In this document: positions 36,660 through 45,964 of the stretch, piece after piece | Position numbering within the stretch: the stretch's first letter is position 1 | How the letters are laid out: each line of letters starts with the position of its first letter | NCBI GenBank assembly: GCA_963760935.1 | Contig: CAVXFB010000007.1 | Location: 62,001 to 126,000, forward strand | Length of the DNA stretch: 64,000 bases | Reading direction: 5' to 3' | DNA from: CAVXFB01 sp963760935 | GTDB lineage: Bacteria; Planctomycetota; Planctomycetia; Pirellulales; Thermoguttaceae | Notes under the pieces: model-generated | Database searches by the model: none | The model's input: the letters and a program-made list of their open reading frames with translations, nothing else | Told to the model about the DNA's origin: nothing | Position numbers and translations under genes: made by a program

Positions 36660-37583
36660 ATGGCCATATTTGACAAATTCAAGCAAGGTCTCGAGAAGAC
36701 CAAGCAACTACTAAATACCGACATCCGCGATCTATTTAAGGCGCAGGGTCGGCTTGTGGACGATGCGTTCCACGGCGATCTGTTTGAACGGTTGATTAAG
36801 ACGGACATGGGCGTCGAGGCGGCGCAGGAAATCGCGGACGAGGTCTGCGAGGCGTACCGTGCTCGCGTGGTCCAGGAGCAAGAAGTTCTGGACCGCATCA
36901 AGGAGAAGCTAAAGTCGCTTCTGGCCCAGCCGGCCGAGCCGATTTGTTTTGCCCCCAACGGTCCAACCATCATTATGGTCGCCGGCGTCAATGGATCCGG
37001 CAAGACGACGTCCATCGCCAAGCTGACGAGTATGTTCCAAGCCGATGGCAAGAAAGTGGTACTCGGCGCCGCCGACACGTTCCGGGCTGCGGCCGTCGAA
37101 CAATTGACGATTTGGGCCGGCCGGCTTGGTGCAGAGATCGTCACCGGCGCCAGCGGTAGCGATCCGGCCAGCGTGGCGCATCGGGCGGTGGCACGGACGA
37201 TCGAAGTCGGCGCCGATGTGTGCGTTGTCGACACCGCCGGCCGGTTGCAAACCCAGCAAACGTTGATGCAAGAATTGACGAAAATTCACCGTGTACTGGG
37301 CAAGCAAATCCCGGACGCCCCGCATGAAGTCCTTTTGGTGCTCGATGCCACCACGGGTCAGAACGGGATCAGTCAGGCCCGGCACTTCACTGACGCCGTT
37401 CGCTGCACCGGCCTGATCCTCGCCAAGCTTGACGGCACAGCCAAAGGGGGCGTCGTCGTCGCCATCCGCAAGCAAGTCGGACTGCCCGTGAAGTACATCG
37501 GCGTCGGCGAGCAGTCGGACGATTTGGCTCTCTTCGAGCCCGAACCTTTTGTCGAGGCGCTTTTCGCCGACATGGGCAGTTAG
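36660..37583 (+). CDS. ftsY: Signal recognition particle receptor FtsY
   Basis: A 307-residue SRP GTPase without the long acidic A domain. The N domain begins MAIFDKFKQGLEKTKQLLNT. G1 is GVNGSGKTTSIAKL near residue 108, then DTFRAAAVEQL, G3 DTAGRLQTQQ, DATTGQNG, G4 TKLDGTAKGG-type (AKLDGTAKGG) and the closing YIGVGEQSDDLALFEPEPFV. It docks ribosome-SRP complexes to the membrane. Last gene of the polA-ftsY block. Confidence 0.96.
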   Translation: MAIFDKFKQGLEKTKQLLNTDIRDLFKAQGRLVDDAFHGDLFERLIKTDMGVEAAQEIADEVCEAYRARVVQEQEVLDRIKEKLKSLLAQPAEPICFAPNGPTIIMVAGVNGSGKTTSIAKLTSMFQADGKKVVLGAADTFRAAAVEQLTIWAGRLGAEIVTGASGSDPASVAHRAVARTIEVGADVCVVDTAGRLQTQQTLMQELTKIHRVLGKQIPDAPHEVLLVLDATTGQNGISQARHFTDAVRCTGLILAKLDGTAKGGVVVAIRKQVGLPVKYIGVGEQSDDLALFEPEPFVEALFADMGS

Positions 37584-37963
37584 CCTACTTGTAAAGGCAA
37601 AAGGCTCGTTAGCCTGCCGGCACTCTTCGCTACCGCCGCTAGAGTCTGCGCAACCGCTACAGTCCGCAGCTTCGATCTGCTCGATTTTTTCCGATCTACT
37701 CGTTCGTCGGACGGCATGGCGACTAACATATTCGGAATGTTCGGTATAGATCGACCTCCTGATTTGCCGTTTCCGTCGTTTAGGCCCGAAGTGCCATATT
37801 TCTGATAAATCGGGATTAGGGCTGGGTCCGATGGGATATTTGCTACGATCGAAAGCAGTCTTCGACTGGTGCCACGCGCGGTCTGCTTTCGGTACGAGCC
37901 GCCAAAGCATTGGTCTCGGCGGCTTACGTTTTACCACCGTTTCTCTCCTGGAGCACCAGAGTC
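37584..37963. other. Intergenic region before the porin gene
   Basis: A 380-bp region without a convincing gene. It has only a weak hairpin just after ftsY (AGGCT-CGTT-AGCCT, about 37603-37616). It presumably holds the promoter and leader of the porin gene, but I cannot single out boxes with confidence. Confidence 0.5.
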
Positions 37964-39355
37964 ATGAAGACCGTACGACTGACGGCTGTTATTGCCGCAA
38001 TTGGATTTTTCATCGCCGCCAACGCCATGGCTCAGGGCATCACCATGCCCGACTCGGTCCGCGCGGCAGCCTATGGCTACGACAGTTATGCCCTAGCTGC
38101 GGATCAAACCAGCCCGGCGCCGGCCGCCAAGCCTGAGGCCGGCGAAGTGCCGCAAACCGCGGCAGCCGCGCCCCAAACTGCAATGGTGTACGAGAGCCAA
38201 GAGGCAGACGAGGATACGGTGTCCGAACCATACCGCGTGATTGGTAAGGTAGGCTCGACAGGCCTCAACATCTACGGCTGGTTGGACATGGGTGGAACGG
38301 CCAACTCCGACAACCCCGCATCGCGCTACAATGGTACGCTGGCGCCGAACGACCGCAATGAGTTCCAGTTCAATCAGTTGTACATGGTGATGGAGAAAGC
38401 CCTCAACACCGATTGTGGTTGGGACATCGGCGGCCGCGTCGATCTGCTCTACGGAACCGACTACATCTACACCCAGTCGGTCGGCTTTGAAACGCGCGAG
38501 GATGGTTCGCCCCGATGGAACAGCGGTATTGACTACGGTTTGGCCATGCCGCAGGTCTACGGTGAAATCGGTTGCGACAAGCTCTCGTTGAAGCTCGGTC
38601 GTTTCTATACGATTCTCGGTTACGAATCGATGATGGCGGTCAACAACTTCTTCTACTCGATGAACTACGCCGTGCGCTACGGTGAACCGACGACCCATAC
38701 CGGCGGTTTGTTTACCTGGAAGCAATCCGACGAATTGTCGCTCTACCTCGGTGGAGTCAATGGTCTGGACCGGACCGACGCCGTCGTCGATTCGTTCACC
38801 GCGTTGACCGGCTTTGCCTATACGCCGGAAGAGAAGAAGTGGGCCCTGACATTCGCCATCGCCACTGGCGGTCTTGAGCCGACGCTCGATGCGAACGTCT
38901 TCGCTCCGCGCACCTACTTCAGCACGTACCTCACCTACAATTTCAGTGACAAGTTCCAGTCGGTCACCCAGTTGGATGGCGGCTGGCAGCAGAACTACGA
39001 TCTGGCCGGGAACACGGCTGATTTCTGGAGCTTCACCGAGTACCTGTTCTACACGCTGAACGAGTGCTGGAAAGTGGGCCTGCGCTATGACATGTTCGTC
39101 GATGGCCAAGGCACGCGTCTCGGCGGCCTGCGATACGGCGGTTTGCCGGGCGGTAACCCGTTGCCGCTGCCTTCGGGCGACGCCGGCACCGTTCAGGCCA
39201 TCACGGCCGGGTTGAACTATACGTATAACGCCAACATTCGTATCCGTCCTGAACTCCGCTGGGACTGGTACGGTGGAAGTGGACCAAACCTCTTCGACGA
39301 CCTGACGAAGAACAACCAGTTCACTGCGGCGATCGACGCTATCGTGCAGTTCTAG
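37964..39355 (+). CDS. BBP2-type outer-membrane beta-barrel porin
   Basis: From the ATG at 37964 there are 463 residues. A signal peptide (LTAVIAAIGFFIAANAMAQ) is followed by an Ala/Pro-rich linker. The rest is a beta-barrel with alternating aromatic strands and a terminal aromatic residue (IDAIVQF, C-terminal Phe). GLNIYGWLDMGGTANSDNPA and LSLKLGRFYTILGYESMMAV fit the PF07642/BBP2 family, common in planctomycetes. Likely a diffusion channel for small solutes. A hairpin terminator follows. Confidence 0.85.
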   Translation: MKTVRLTAVIAAIGFFIAANAMAQGITMPDSVRAAAYGYDSYALAADQTSPAPAAKPEAGEVPQTAAAAPQTAMVYESQEADEDTVSEPYRVIGKVGSTGLNIYGWLDMGGTANSDNPASRYNGTLAPNDRNEFQFNQLYMVMEKALNTDCGWDIGGRVDLLYGTDYIYTQSVGFETREDGSPRWNSGIDYGLAMPQVYGEIGCDKLSLKLGRFYTILGYESMMAVNNFFYSMNYAVRYGEPTTHTGGLFTWKQSDELSLYLGGVNGLDRTDAVVDSFTALTGFAYTPEEKKWALTFAIATGGLEPTLDANVFAPRTYFSTYLTYNFSDKFQSVTQLDGGWQQNYDLAGNTADFWSFTEYLFYTLNECWKVGLRYDMFVDGQGTRLGGLRYGGLPGGNPLPLPSGDAGTVQAITAGLNYTYNANIRIRPELRWDWYGGSGPNLFDDLTKNNQFTAAIDAIVQF

Positions 39356-39391
39356 TGGTCTGCACGAAGCCAATTTGACATGGCGCTCCCT

Positions 39392-39417
39392 GGGGCGGCG
39401 GTGCAAACCGCCGCCCC
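39392..39417 (+). terminator. Hairpin terminator after the porin gene
   Basis: A perfect 10-bp G+C stem, GGGGCGGCGG paired with CCGCCGCCCC, with loop TGCAAA, begins 37 bp after the porin stop. Only a modest T content follows (ATTGCGTTTG), so it may be bidirectional with the convergent sensor gene. Confidence 0.75.
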
Positions 39418-39447
39418 ATTGCGTTTGCATCGGGACGGACAATTGCC

Positions 39448-40709
39448 CTATGGCATTCCACGATCGCCCATGTCTTGAACCATCACTAGAATGCTGTCGA
39501 GCGTGCCGTCCGCCTTCTTCAAGCACTGGGCTGATAGGCCGGACGCGATGATCCGCCCGTCCTTGCGGACCAGGCGCGTATCGGCAACGAATCCCCGGGC
39601 ATTGCCGGTCATGAGCCGGCCGAATTCCATTTGTACGACAGATCGATCGTCGGGATGCGTCAGTTCGTCCCAACTCGTCACCAACAACTCCTCTTCGCGG
39701 TAGCCGAGCATCTTGCACAAGCGCTGATTGACTTCCACCCATTCTTGACGTGCCGACAGGATGGCCATGCCTACCAGACCTTGTTCAAAGGAACCGCGGA
39801 ACCGCTGCTCGCTCTCGATCAACCATTGCTCGGCCTGCGCGCGCTCAGCAATTTCACTCTTCAATTTCTCATTAGTTTCGGCCAGTTCGGTGGTTCGCAC
39901 CGCTACTCTTTGTTCGAGCAGATCGTGCGCCTCCTGCAATCTTTGCTCGGCCGCATAGCGATGTTGCACCTGCTGCTGCAAGCGGCGCGACATCAGGACG
40001 ATACCGCCGAGCCCGAGAAGCCACATGCCGCCGTAGCCGACGAGTCGGTGGATAACGTCGGGCTTTTGAATTCCCCAGACCGATTCCATCGGTACGGAAA
40101 CGCTGAGCCCGCCGCGAAGCTCGCCTACCTTATATCCCTGTTCGGCGTGACAGGCCAGACAAGATTTATCGATTGCTAGCGGGCGAATGAGCCGCAAGTA
40201 GTACTTTCCTTTAACCGTCTCCTCGCCCCACACCTCCGCTTTGCCCTGCGCAGCGCCTCCAAAGCCTCTTTCTCCCACGGGTCGGGCGCGTCGCGGGGGC
40301 GGACCGGCGCAAGACTGGTGATGTGTCCCTTGAGCCCAGCTTGCTCGGCGTCCAACGCTCGCACCCCGCTGATGACTTCCAATGGGCTAATCAACGTCAG
40401 CTTTTTACCGGACGGCGTCGAGATATCGCGTTCGGAGAGAGCGCTCATGTGGGTATCCGGCCGAGTATTTTCGGTAACCGGCACATAGATGTGGCCGGTC
40501 GCGGCCGCCCACCGAAAGATAGCCATATCCTTCTTCCACGCCCCCACAGCGTCGGCCCGCGCAATATCGATGGCTTGCTGTTGCTCGTCCGATATTTCCC
40601 ATACCAATACGATGGCAATGGCAACCGTCCAGAGTGCTGCTGCCGCCCACATGTAACGTCGCAGCCGAATCGGCGAAGCAGCAATTGCTCCCAGCAGAAC
40701 GCTAAACAT
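39448..40709 (-). CDS. Tll0287-like (DUF3365) heme sensor with PAS domain, no kinase (frameshifted)
   Basis: From the ATG at 40709 a transmembrane helix (YMWAAAALWTVAIAIVLVWE) is followed by a periplasmic DUF3365 domain. The frame changes near 40255 (PWEKEALEA to AQGKAEVWGEE). The second part contains DKSCLACHAEQGY, a CxxCH c-type heme motif, then a second transmembrane helix, a coiled coil (LEQRVAVRTTELAETNEKLK) and one PAS domain (FEQGLVGMAILSARQEWVEV) ending in VMVQDMGDRGMP and a stop. No HisKA/HATPase or GGDEF region follows, so the output is missing or trans-acting. Confidence 0.8.
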
Positions 40710-41036
40710 CGAGTCGTCTCCAATTGGTGGCCGACGTCGTCCTAAGTCGCACTCAATCACCATCCCGCTTGCAACAAATTACGCGATCTTCATTCTATCG
40801 TTGCAGCGAGGTCGCGTCGATGCGAGTTGCCTCCGTGCGATGCGTATTCACCTGAACTATACACCGCGCGGTCCAACCGTTCGCGTCGTATGCTAGCTTC
40901 CCGTTGGTCGACCTCGCCTCACTTGCGGCACAATCGCCAACAATTTTCCTGGCACGAGGAAGCGGCGCTTGTCGTTGGCGCATGAATTGCGCGGGCACGA
41001 ATCTCGATGGCTGCTGCCGCACTTCGACGTCTCGCG
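40710..41036. other. Intergenic region, no feature seen
   Basis: A 327-bp stretch between the divergently positioned sensor start and the 3' end of the SnoaL-like gene. I see no convincing coding frame, hairpin or repeat here. Confidence 0.5.
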
Positions 41037-41996
41037 CTACGGCAATACGTGTTTCGGAGGCTGAGTCGCCGTACCCGGCTTCGATTCGCCTGCCTTTTCC
41101 GCAGAACGGCGCTTGATTGTGACTGTCCGCAAGTCAGGCCGTTTCTGACCGTCGACAACGCGGTCTCTCGATTGAACCGTCAATGTCGTTGCATCGACGA
41201 CCGTGACGACGTGGGTGGCAGAAACGCTCGCACCATCGGCACCGGTGCCGCGGTACTTAATAATCCAGCAGTTGCCGTCGTGCACCCATGTGCTCTCGCC
41301 GAAACCGCCGTCCGCGTCGAACGTCCACGAGCGGATATCATGGCTGCGGGGGTCCCAACCAATTACCTCGGTTCCCGCACGCGGGGGAGCGTCCTTCTGC
41401 TGGGCGGTAAACTTGCGAATAAGATACGTGCCACGGGCGTTCCAATCGCACGTGCTAGATACCGAAATTCCGTCGGTGCCCTCGCCGGACCAGTCGCCGA
41501 CCATCCATTGAAGGTTCTTCAGATGTAAGTGGCCGGCCGGCGCCTTGTTCAACGTTTCGTTCATTTGCGCAACCAGCCAACGTCCGTCGGCGTTCACGAG
41601 TACCATCGATGGAATCGGCTCCGCCTCGGCGCCTTCAATGGCCGGGGTCATTTTCGCAACCAGGTCGACCAGGGCCACGTTGTCGGTCAGAAATCGCGTT
41701 GCGACGATGTGTAACGCAAGCTTGCACTCCGGATGCGCGGCCAGCAGGCCCCGGAACGCCGCTTCGATCGCGCTACGTCCGACAACTCGCTGACCATCGG
41801 CGCGGGCGATCTCGCCATCCGCAGTCCAGCATGCCGCCAGACTCTTGACATCACCGCGGTTGAAGGCGTCTGCTAGCGTAGCAATCGCGTCGCGAATTTC
41901 GGTGTCGCGGACGTCGCCCGGCTTTGGCGCCGCGATGGCGACCGAAACGGCAACGAAAATCAGAATGGCCGACGACAGGATAAAGGGGCGTAGCAT
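41037..41996 (-). CDS. Secreted SgcJ/EcaC-type (SnoaL-like) protein
   Basis: From the ATG at 41996 there are 319 residues. A signal peptide (FILSSAILIFVAVSVAIAAP) precedes an NTF2-like domain (IATLADAFNRGDVKSLAACW then TADGEI), the usual SgcJ/EcaC pattern. A second beta-rich domain follows (LQWMVGDWSGEGTDGISVSS, WIIKYRGTG) resembling lipocalin-like DUF1579-type domains. Basic C-tail. Enzymatic activity is not evident. Domain names are from pattern recall. Confidence 0.75.
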   Translation of the reverse strand: MLRPFILSSAILIFVAVSVAIAAPKPGDVRDTEIRDAIATLADAFNRGDVKSLAACWTADGEIARADGQRVVGRSAIEAAFRGLLAAHPECKLALHIVATRFLTDNVALVDLVAKMTPAIEGAEAEPIPSMVLVNADGRWLVAQMNETLNKAPAGHLHLKNLQWMVGDWSGEGTDGISVSSTCDWNARGTYLIRKFTAQQKDAPPRAGTEVIGWDPRSHDIRSWTFDADGGFGESTWVHDGNCWIIKYRGTGADGASVSATHVVTVVDATTLTVQSRDRVVDGQKRPDLRTVTIKRRSAEKAGESKPGTATQPPKHVLP

Positions 41997-42260
41997 TAGA
42001 TCGACTCCAACTTCAAAGGCCATAGATCGCGGACCGCGTCAATTGCTCAATCATAGCGTAGCGCAGCAACACAGGCACCTCCGCACTCGAAAAATCCAGC
42101 GGCATCGCTCGTTCATCGCGGCAACGCCCGCGGCTGCAAGTCGTTTATTTCCAGCCTGATACGATGACGTTTGACCATGGCGGTTCGCAAGAAAATGAGG
42201 CTTGCTTGCCTCACTTGCCACTGCGGCGTAGACTAGCCTGAGCCCTGAAGGAGCCCCATC

Positions 42261-42992
42261 ATGCGCCGAATGTGCCGAATCACGATTCTTGCCGTTGCCT
42301 GCCATGTGGCCTTTGGGGCGTCGCTGGCGATGGGCCAGTTTGGCTACTACCCACGTGCTGACGGCGGCTACTCGGGCGATGGTGCGTGGGGCCTGTATTC
42401 GTCGGCCGCAACCTACGCGGCCACGAGTAGAGCCTATGAGGCAAATCGTCTGGCGAGCGACCGGGCGGCACTCGCACAATCCGAATTAGTGCAGGGCAAC
42501 ATCCGCAACATGCAGACTGCCCAGGCGGAATATCGCACCCAAGACATCGTCGGGCAACAGCAGGCGAATCGGAATTGGTGGTTTCAGGTGCAGCAGCAGC
42601 AGGCCCAGCGGCAGCCCACGTACGCAGGCCGGACGACGTACGCGGCACCCGTATCCGGATTTGAGTCGGCGCCGTCGACCGCCGTCGCAGCCACCGATAG
42701 TATCATCAAGTGGCCGCCGCTGTTGTGCCAGCCGGAGTTTGCCAAGCAGCGAGCACTGGTCGAAGCTCCGTACCGCAGCAAGGGAGCGAAAGCCGACCCA
42801 ACCGTGGCCGACTACGAGACCATGATCGAAGCTGTCGAACAAATGAGGGCCATTATGCGTCAAATGGCTACGACGCTCGTTGCCCAAGAGTATCTCGATA
42901 CCGACGCATTTCTTACGCAGCTTGCTGCGGAAGCTCAGGGGCGAATCGAGGCGATCAAAGCGAAGAGCAAAACGAAACCGTCCGCGCGGTGA
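42261..42992 (+). CDS. Secreted Gln/Ala-rich protein, unknown
   Basis: A 243-residue protein with a signal peptide (ITILAVACHVAFGASLAMGQ). A Tyr/Ala-rich region is followed by a long Gln-rich helical segment (QQQANRNWWFQVQQQQAQRQ). A C-terminal domain has IIKWPPLLCQPEFAKQRALV and a helix (YETMIEAVEQMRAIMRQMAT). It resembles anonymous planctomycete exported proteins. No function assigned. A second start at ATG 42270 is possible. Confidence 0.7.
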   Translation: MRRMCRITILAVACHVAFGASLAMGQFGYYPRADGGYSGDGAWGLYSSAATYAATSRAYEANRLASDRAALAQSELVQGNIRNMQTAQAEYRTQDIVGQQQANRNWWFQVQQQQAQRQPTYAGRTTYAAPVSGFESAPSTAVAATDSIIKWPPLLCQPEFAKQRALVEAPYRSKGAKADPTVADYETMIEAVEQMRAIMRQMATTLVAQEYLDTDAFLTQLAAEAQGRIEAIKAKSKTKPSAR

Positions 42993-43076
42993 AATGCCAT
43001 ACCGCACGCCGGCTGGCCTATTGAGGCCCGTCGTTCTGTCACGCGAGCGTAGAATGGTCGGCTAACATAGACCGAA

Positions 43077-44504
43077 TCAGAAATCCTCTTGAAACTCGCC
43101 GAACTCCTCGTACGGCTTCTGCGAGAGATTCTCAAAACGCGTGTACTTGTCGAACCAAGCCAGTTTGATGTCGCCGGTCGGACCGTTGCGCTGCTTGGCC
43201 ACGATCACGTCGGCTTGGCCGGCGATGCCGCTCTCCTGTGCCTCCTCGCGCGTATGATAGTACTCCTCGCGGTGAATAAACATCACCACGTCGGCGTCCT
43301 GTTCGATAGCACCCGATTCGCGAAGATGACTTAATCGCGGCCGATGCCCTTCCTTCCCTTGCTCGGCTTGACGGTTCAACTGTGCCAAACAAAGAACGGG
43401 CAATTTCAACTCGCGGGCCAAGCCTTTCAGTCGACGCGCCATTTTGGCCACTTGTTCCTGCCGCGGATCGCGAGGGTCGTCGGGCTGAATCAACTGCAAG
43501 TAGTCGATCACGATCAAGCCGAGGTTTTGCTTGCGTTTTAGTCGCCGGGCGCAGGCGGCGATCTCCGTGCAGGTGCGGGCCGGCGTATCGTCGACATACA
43601 TCGGCGCCTTGCCGAGCTTGGCCGATGCCTCGACAAGCTTCTTGCGGTCGTCGCCCGAGAGAAAACCGCTACGAAACTTGTTCGCGTCGATCTTGCCTTG
43701 GGAACAAAGCATGCGCTGGGCCAATTCGAGCCGCGCCATTTCGAGACTCACGAACAAGGTGGGCACGTTGGCCTCAATGGCCACATACTCGGCGATGTTG
43801 GTGGCCAGCGCGGTCTTGCCCATGCTCGGCCGGGCTGCCAGTACGATAAACTCAGAATCGTGCAAGCCGCCGGTCAGGTTGTCGAGGTCCTGGAAGCCCG
43901 TAGGCACGCCCACGCCCTCGCCCTTTTCCAGGCGGGCGTCGATGCGATCGAAGGCTTCGACCAGCAAGTCATGAATCGGCGTCACTTGGTCACTGCTGCG
44001 ACTGTCGTGAACGGCGAAGATCTTCTCCTCGGCTCGGCCCAGCATTTCGCGCGGATCGAGCGTGGGTTCATAGGCGTCGCGAAGGATTTCGGTACTGGCG
44101 TGGATCAGGGCACGGAGCGTGGCCTTAGCGCGAACAATCTCGGCATAATAGACGGCGTTGGCCGCATAGGGGACGCTGTGGACAACTTCAGCCAGGTAGG
44201 CTGGGCCACCGATCGCCTCGAGGTCGCCCCCGCCTCGCAACCGCTCCATGAGTAGCGTGGTATCGATGCGGCTGCCGTCGTCGTGCATCGCCAACAGGTG
44301 CCCATACAACTTCTGGTTGGCATCGGCGTAAAAATCGTCCGGCCGCAGTACGAGCGCAACGTCGTCGCAGAGATTTGGATCAAGCAACAGGCTACCGAGG
44401 ACCCCCTTTTCGGCATCAAGATTGTGGGGCGGCAGCCGGTCGAGGATTTCGGAACTAACCCGTGCCGGTGCGCGGCCTTGGTCGGTACGGTAAGCGGTGC
44501 CCAT
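43077..44504 (-). CDS. dnaB: Replicative DNA helicase DnaB
   Basis: From the ATG at 44504 there are 475 residues. The N-terminal helical domain (PPHNLDAEKGVLGSLLLDP) binds primase. The RecA-like domain has FIVLAARPSMGKTALATNIA near residue 224, LFVSLEMARLELAQRML, the Walker B IVIDYLQLI and LRESGAIEQDADVVMFIHRE. Family-typical length, no intein. A longer open frame to 44768 adds 88 non-conserved residues and is rejected. Confidence 0.95.
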   Translation of the reverse strand: MGTAYRTDQGRAPARVSSEILDRLPPHNLDAEKGVLGSLLLDPNLCDDVALVLRPDDFYADANQKLYGHLLAMHDDGSRIDTTLLMERLRGGGDLEAIGGPAYLAEVVHSVPYAANAVYYAEIVRAKATLRALIHASTEILRDAYEPTLDPREMLGRAEEKIFAVHDSRSSDQVTPIHDLLVEAFDRIDARLEKGEGVGVPTGFQDLDNLTGGLHDSEFIVLAARPSMGKTALATNIAEYVAIEANVPTLFVSLEMARLELAQRMLCSQGKIDANKFRSGFLSGDDRKKLVEASAKLGKAPMYVDDTPARTCTEIAACARRLKRKQNLGLIVIDYLQLIQPDDPRDPRQEQVAKMARRLKGLARELKLPVLCLAQLNRQAEQGKEGHRPRLSHLRESGAIEQDADVVMFIHREEYYHTREEAQESGIAGQADVIVAKQRNGPTGDIKLAWFDKYTRFENLSQKPYEEFGEFQEDF

Positions 44505-44725
44505 GACAATCCGTTTTCGATGGTTTGATCGAAAGCCGAAGCTCCAACGACCGGAGAGGAAGATATTGCGCGGCCGACAGGCGTCCGTTCGGTGGCGCGG
44601 CCGCGTGCCGCATGATAGACCATTGCGGCCGATGTGGCAACCAGTGCGCAAAGCACGGTACGACAAACGGTTATAGCAAGTGGACTGGGGAAAAGATGTT
44701 CGATGACGCAGATGGCGAAAAATCG

Positions 44726-45373
44726 CTAACGGCTCGGGGCGCCGTTGGCGATTTCGAACGCGCAACACGGGTCGCCATCGTGGCGGCAGGCCACTTGGCG
44801 AATATCCCGCCCTGCCACTGCACTGAGAACCGCCTTGTCAACGTGGCAAACGCTTCGGTGCGGGTCTAGCATGCTGACGAAGGGACAACTTCGTCGATAG
44901 ATTGTCAAATGCCCATTGGCATTTTCCACGGCTTCCAGAATCGATCCTTCGGCGCTGAGCATGTCAGCAAACTGGCGTATACGGTCGGGCGCCTTCTTAG
45001 CGGTGATTTGCGAATTGTAGTGTTCGACCGCTGCCCGGCTAACCCGTTTCAGGACTTTGTTGGCCAGTTCGTCGCCGCCAATTTCACGAATCGCGCGCCA
45101 AATGGCCGGCACGACCAAGGGTTGGTTGTTGGCAAACAGCAAGAGCAAGGCAGTCTCGGTAGCCTTATACAAGTGGCGCGGCCTGCCGCGACTGGCCAGC
45201 CTCTGCATGCTACGTTCGACAAAACCGGCCGCGACCAGTTCGCTAAGTTGCTCGGTAATAGCCGTCCGAGTGACGCCGGTCGCTCGAATGAGGTCAGACA
45301 CCGACTGAGGCGGATTGCCCACCAACAACTTCATAACGCGCAGCCCAGCCGCGCTAATAGTTGCATCAGGCAT
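44726..45373 (-). CDS. SufR-like HTH regulator with C-terminal cysteine cluster
   Basis: From the ATG at 45373 there are 215 residues. An N-terminal winged helix (SVSDLIRATGVTRTAITEQL, wing SRGRPRHLYKAT) precedes a regulatory domain with five cysteines: one in SCPF, one 13 residues later in SVCHVD, then ACRHDGDPCCAF. The C-x12-C start and the GDxCCxF end resemble SufR-type [Fe-S]-sensing repressors. No suf genes are in view. A divergent 591-bp gap lies upstream. Direct sensing of iron-sulfur status is inference. Confidence 0.7.
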   Translation of the reverse strand: MPDATISAAGLRVMKLLVGNPPQSVSDLIRATGVTRTAITEQLSELVAAGFVERSMQRLASRGRPRHLYKATETALLLLFANNQPLVVPAIWRAIREIGGDELANKVLKRVSRAAVEHYNSQITAKKAPDRIRQFADMLSAEGSILEAVENANGHLTIYRRSCPFVSMLDPHRSVCHVDKAVLSAVAGRDIRQVACRHDGDPCCAFEIANGAPSR

Positions 45374-45964
45374 ACAATTGCTTCCCCTTTTGTGCGGAGG
45401 GTCTCCACACGTCAAATTACGCTCTCCAGCGGCGAGATTCATGGTTGTCTAGATGATGCACCACTGCACGTCGCCGGATGTCTACAGTAAGGTGAACTTG
45501 ATGGCTTCGGCCATTTCGCCCTCAGCCGCCGGCCGTGTCGAGCGCGCGGACAAAAAGTTGTCCGAAATCGTCGAAAAGATCGGCGAACGTCGGGCACCAA
45601 CAATGGGTATTGTCTCCCAGCCCCGCAGTTCTGGGAGCAACTGCCCTTCTTCTCCATGAGACGGAATGATGAGTCCAAACACCTCACTGTGGAGCCAAAA
45701 ACTCCACGGAGGGGTGCCACACGTAAGCGGTATCATAACACACAACGGCAGGGACCACAAGATACTGTGAAAATATCTTCATACGTGCGAAATACGGCCC
45801 TCTCGTGACAAACCAAGCCGCCAGGGCGATCCCCATCCATAGGGGCACGCAGCCAGCATTGCAGCGTTCGCCATACATGGCGATGGCAGAATATCACGCT
45901 ACAATGTCGGTTTACTCGGCCACGAATCTTGGCCGCATGTCCGCCGGCATTGGAGACTTCCCAG
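45374..45964. other. Long intergenic region with a hairpin and repeated CCACACGT
   Basis: There is no convincing gene in 591 bp; several short frames exist but none has a conserved look. A perfect 6-bp stem GTGGAG/CTCCAC with a 7-base loop lies at 45689-45707. The word CCACACGT occurs at 45405-45412 and again at 45717-45724. Regulatory sites for the flanking divergent regulator and PfkB-family gene are probably here. Confidence 0.5.

Noticed and set aside
38093..39742. 549-codon minus-strand open frame
   Set aside because: Shadow of the porin gene, which has a signal peptide, beta-barrel pattern and terminator.
42261..42992. Amyloid or prion-like Gln-rich protein
   Set aside because: Gln runs are short and mixed with charged residues, and the signal peptide suggests a generic exported protein; no stronger evidence.
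45439..45760. Short frames in the gap upstream of the SufR-like regulator
   Set aside because: No ribosome site, domain or compositional support on either strand; treated as intergenic.
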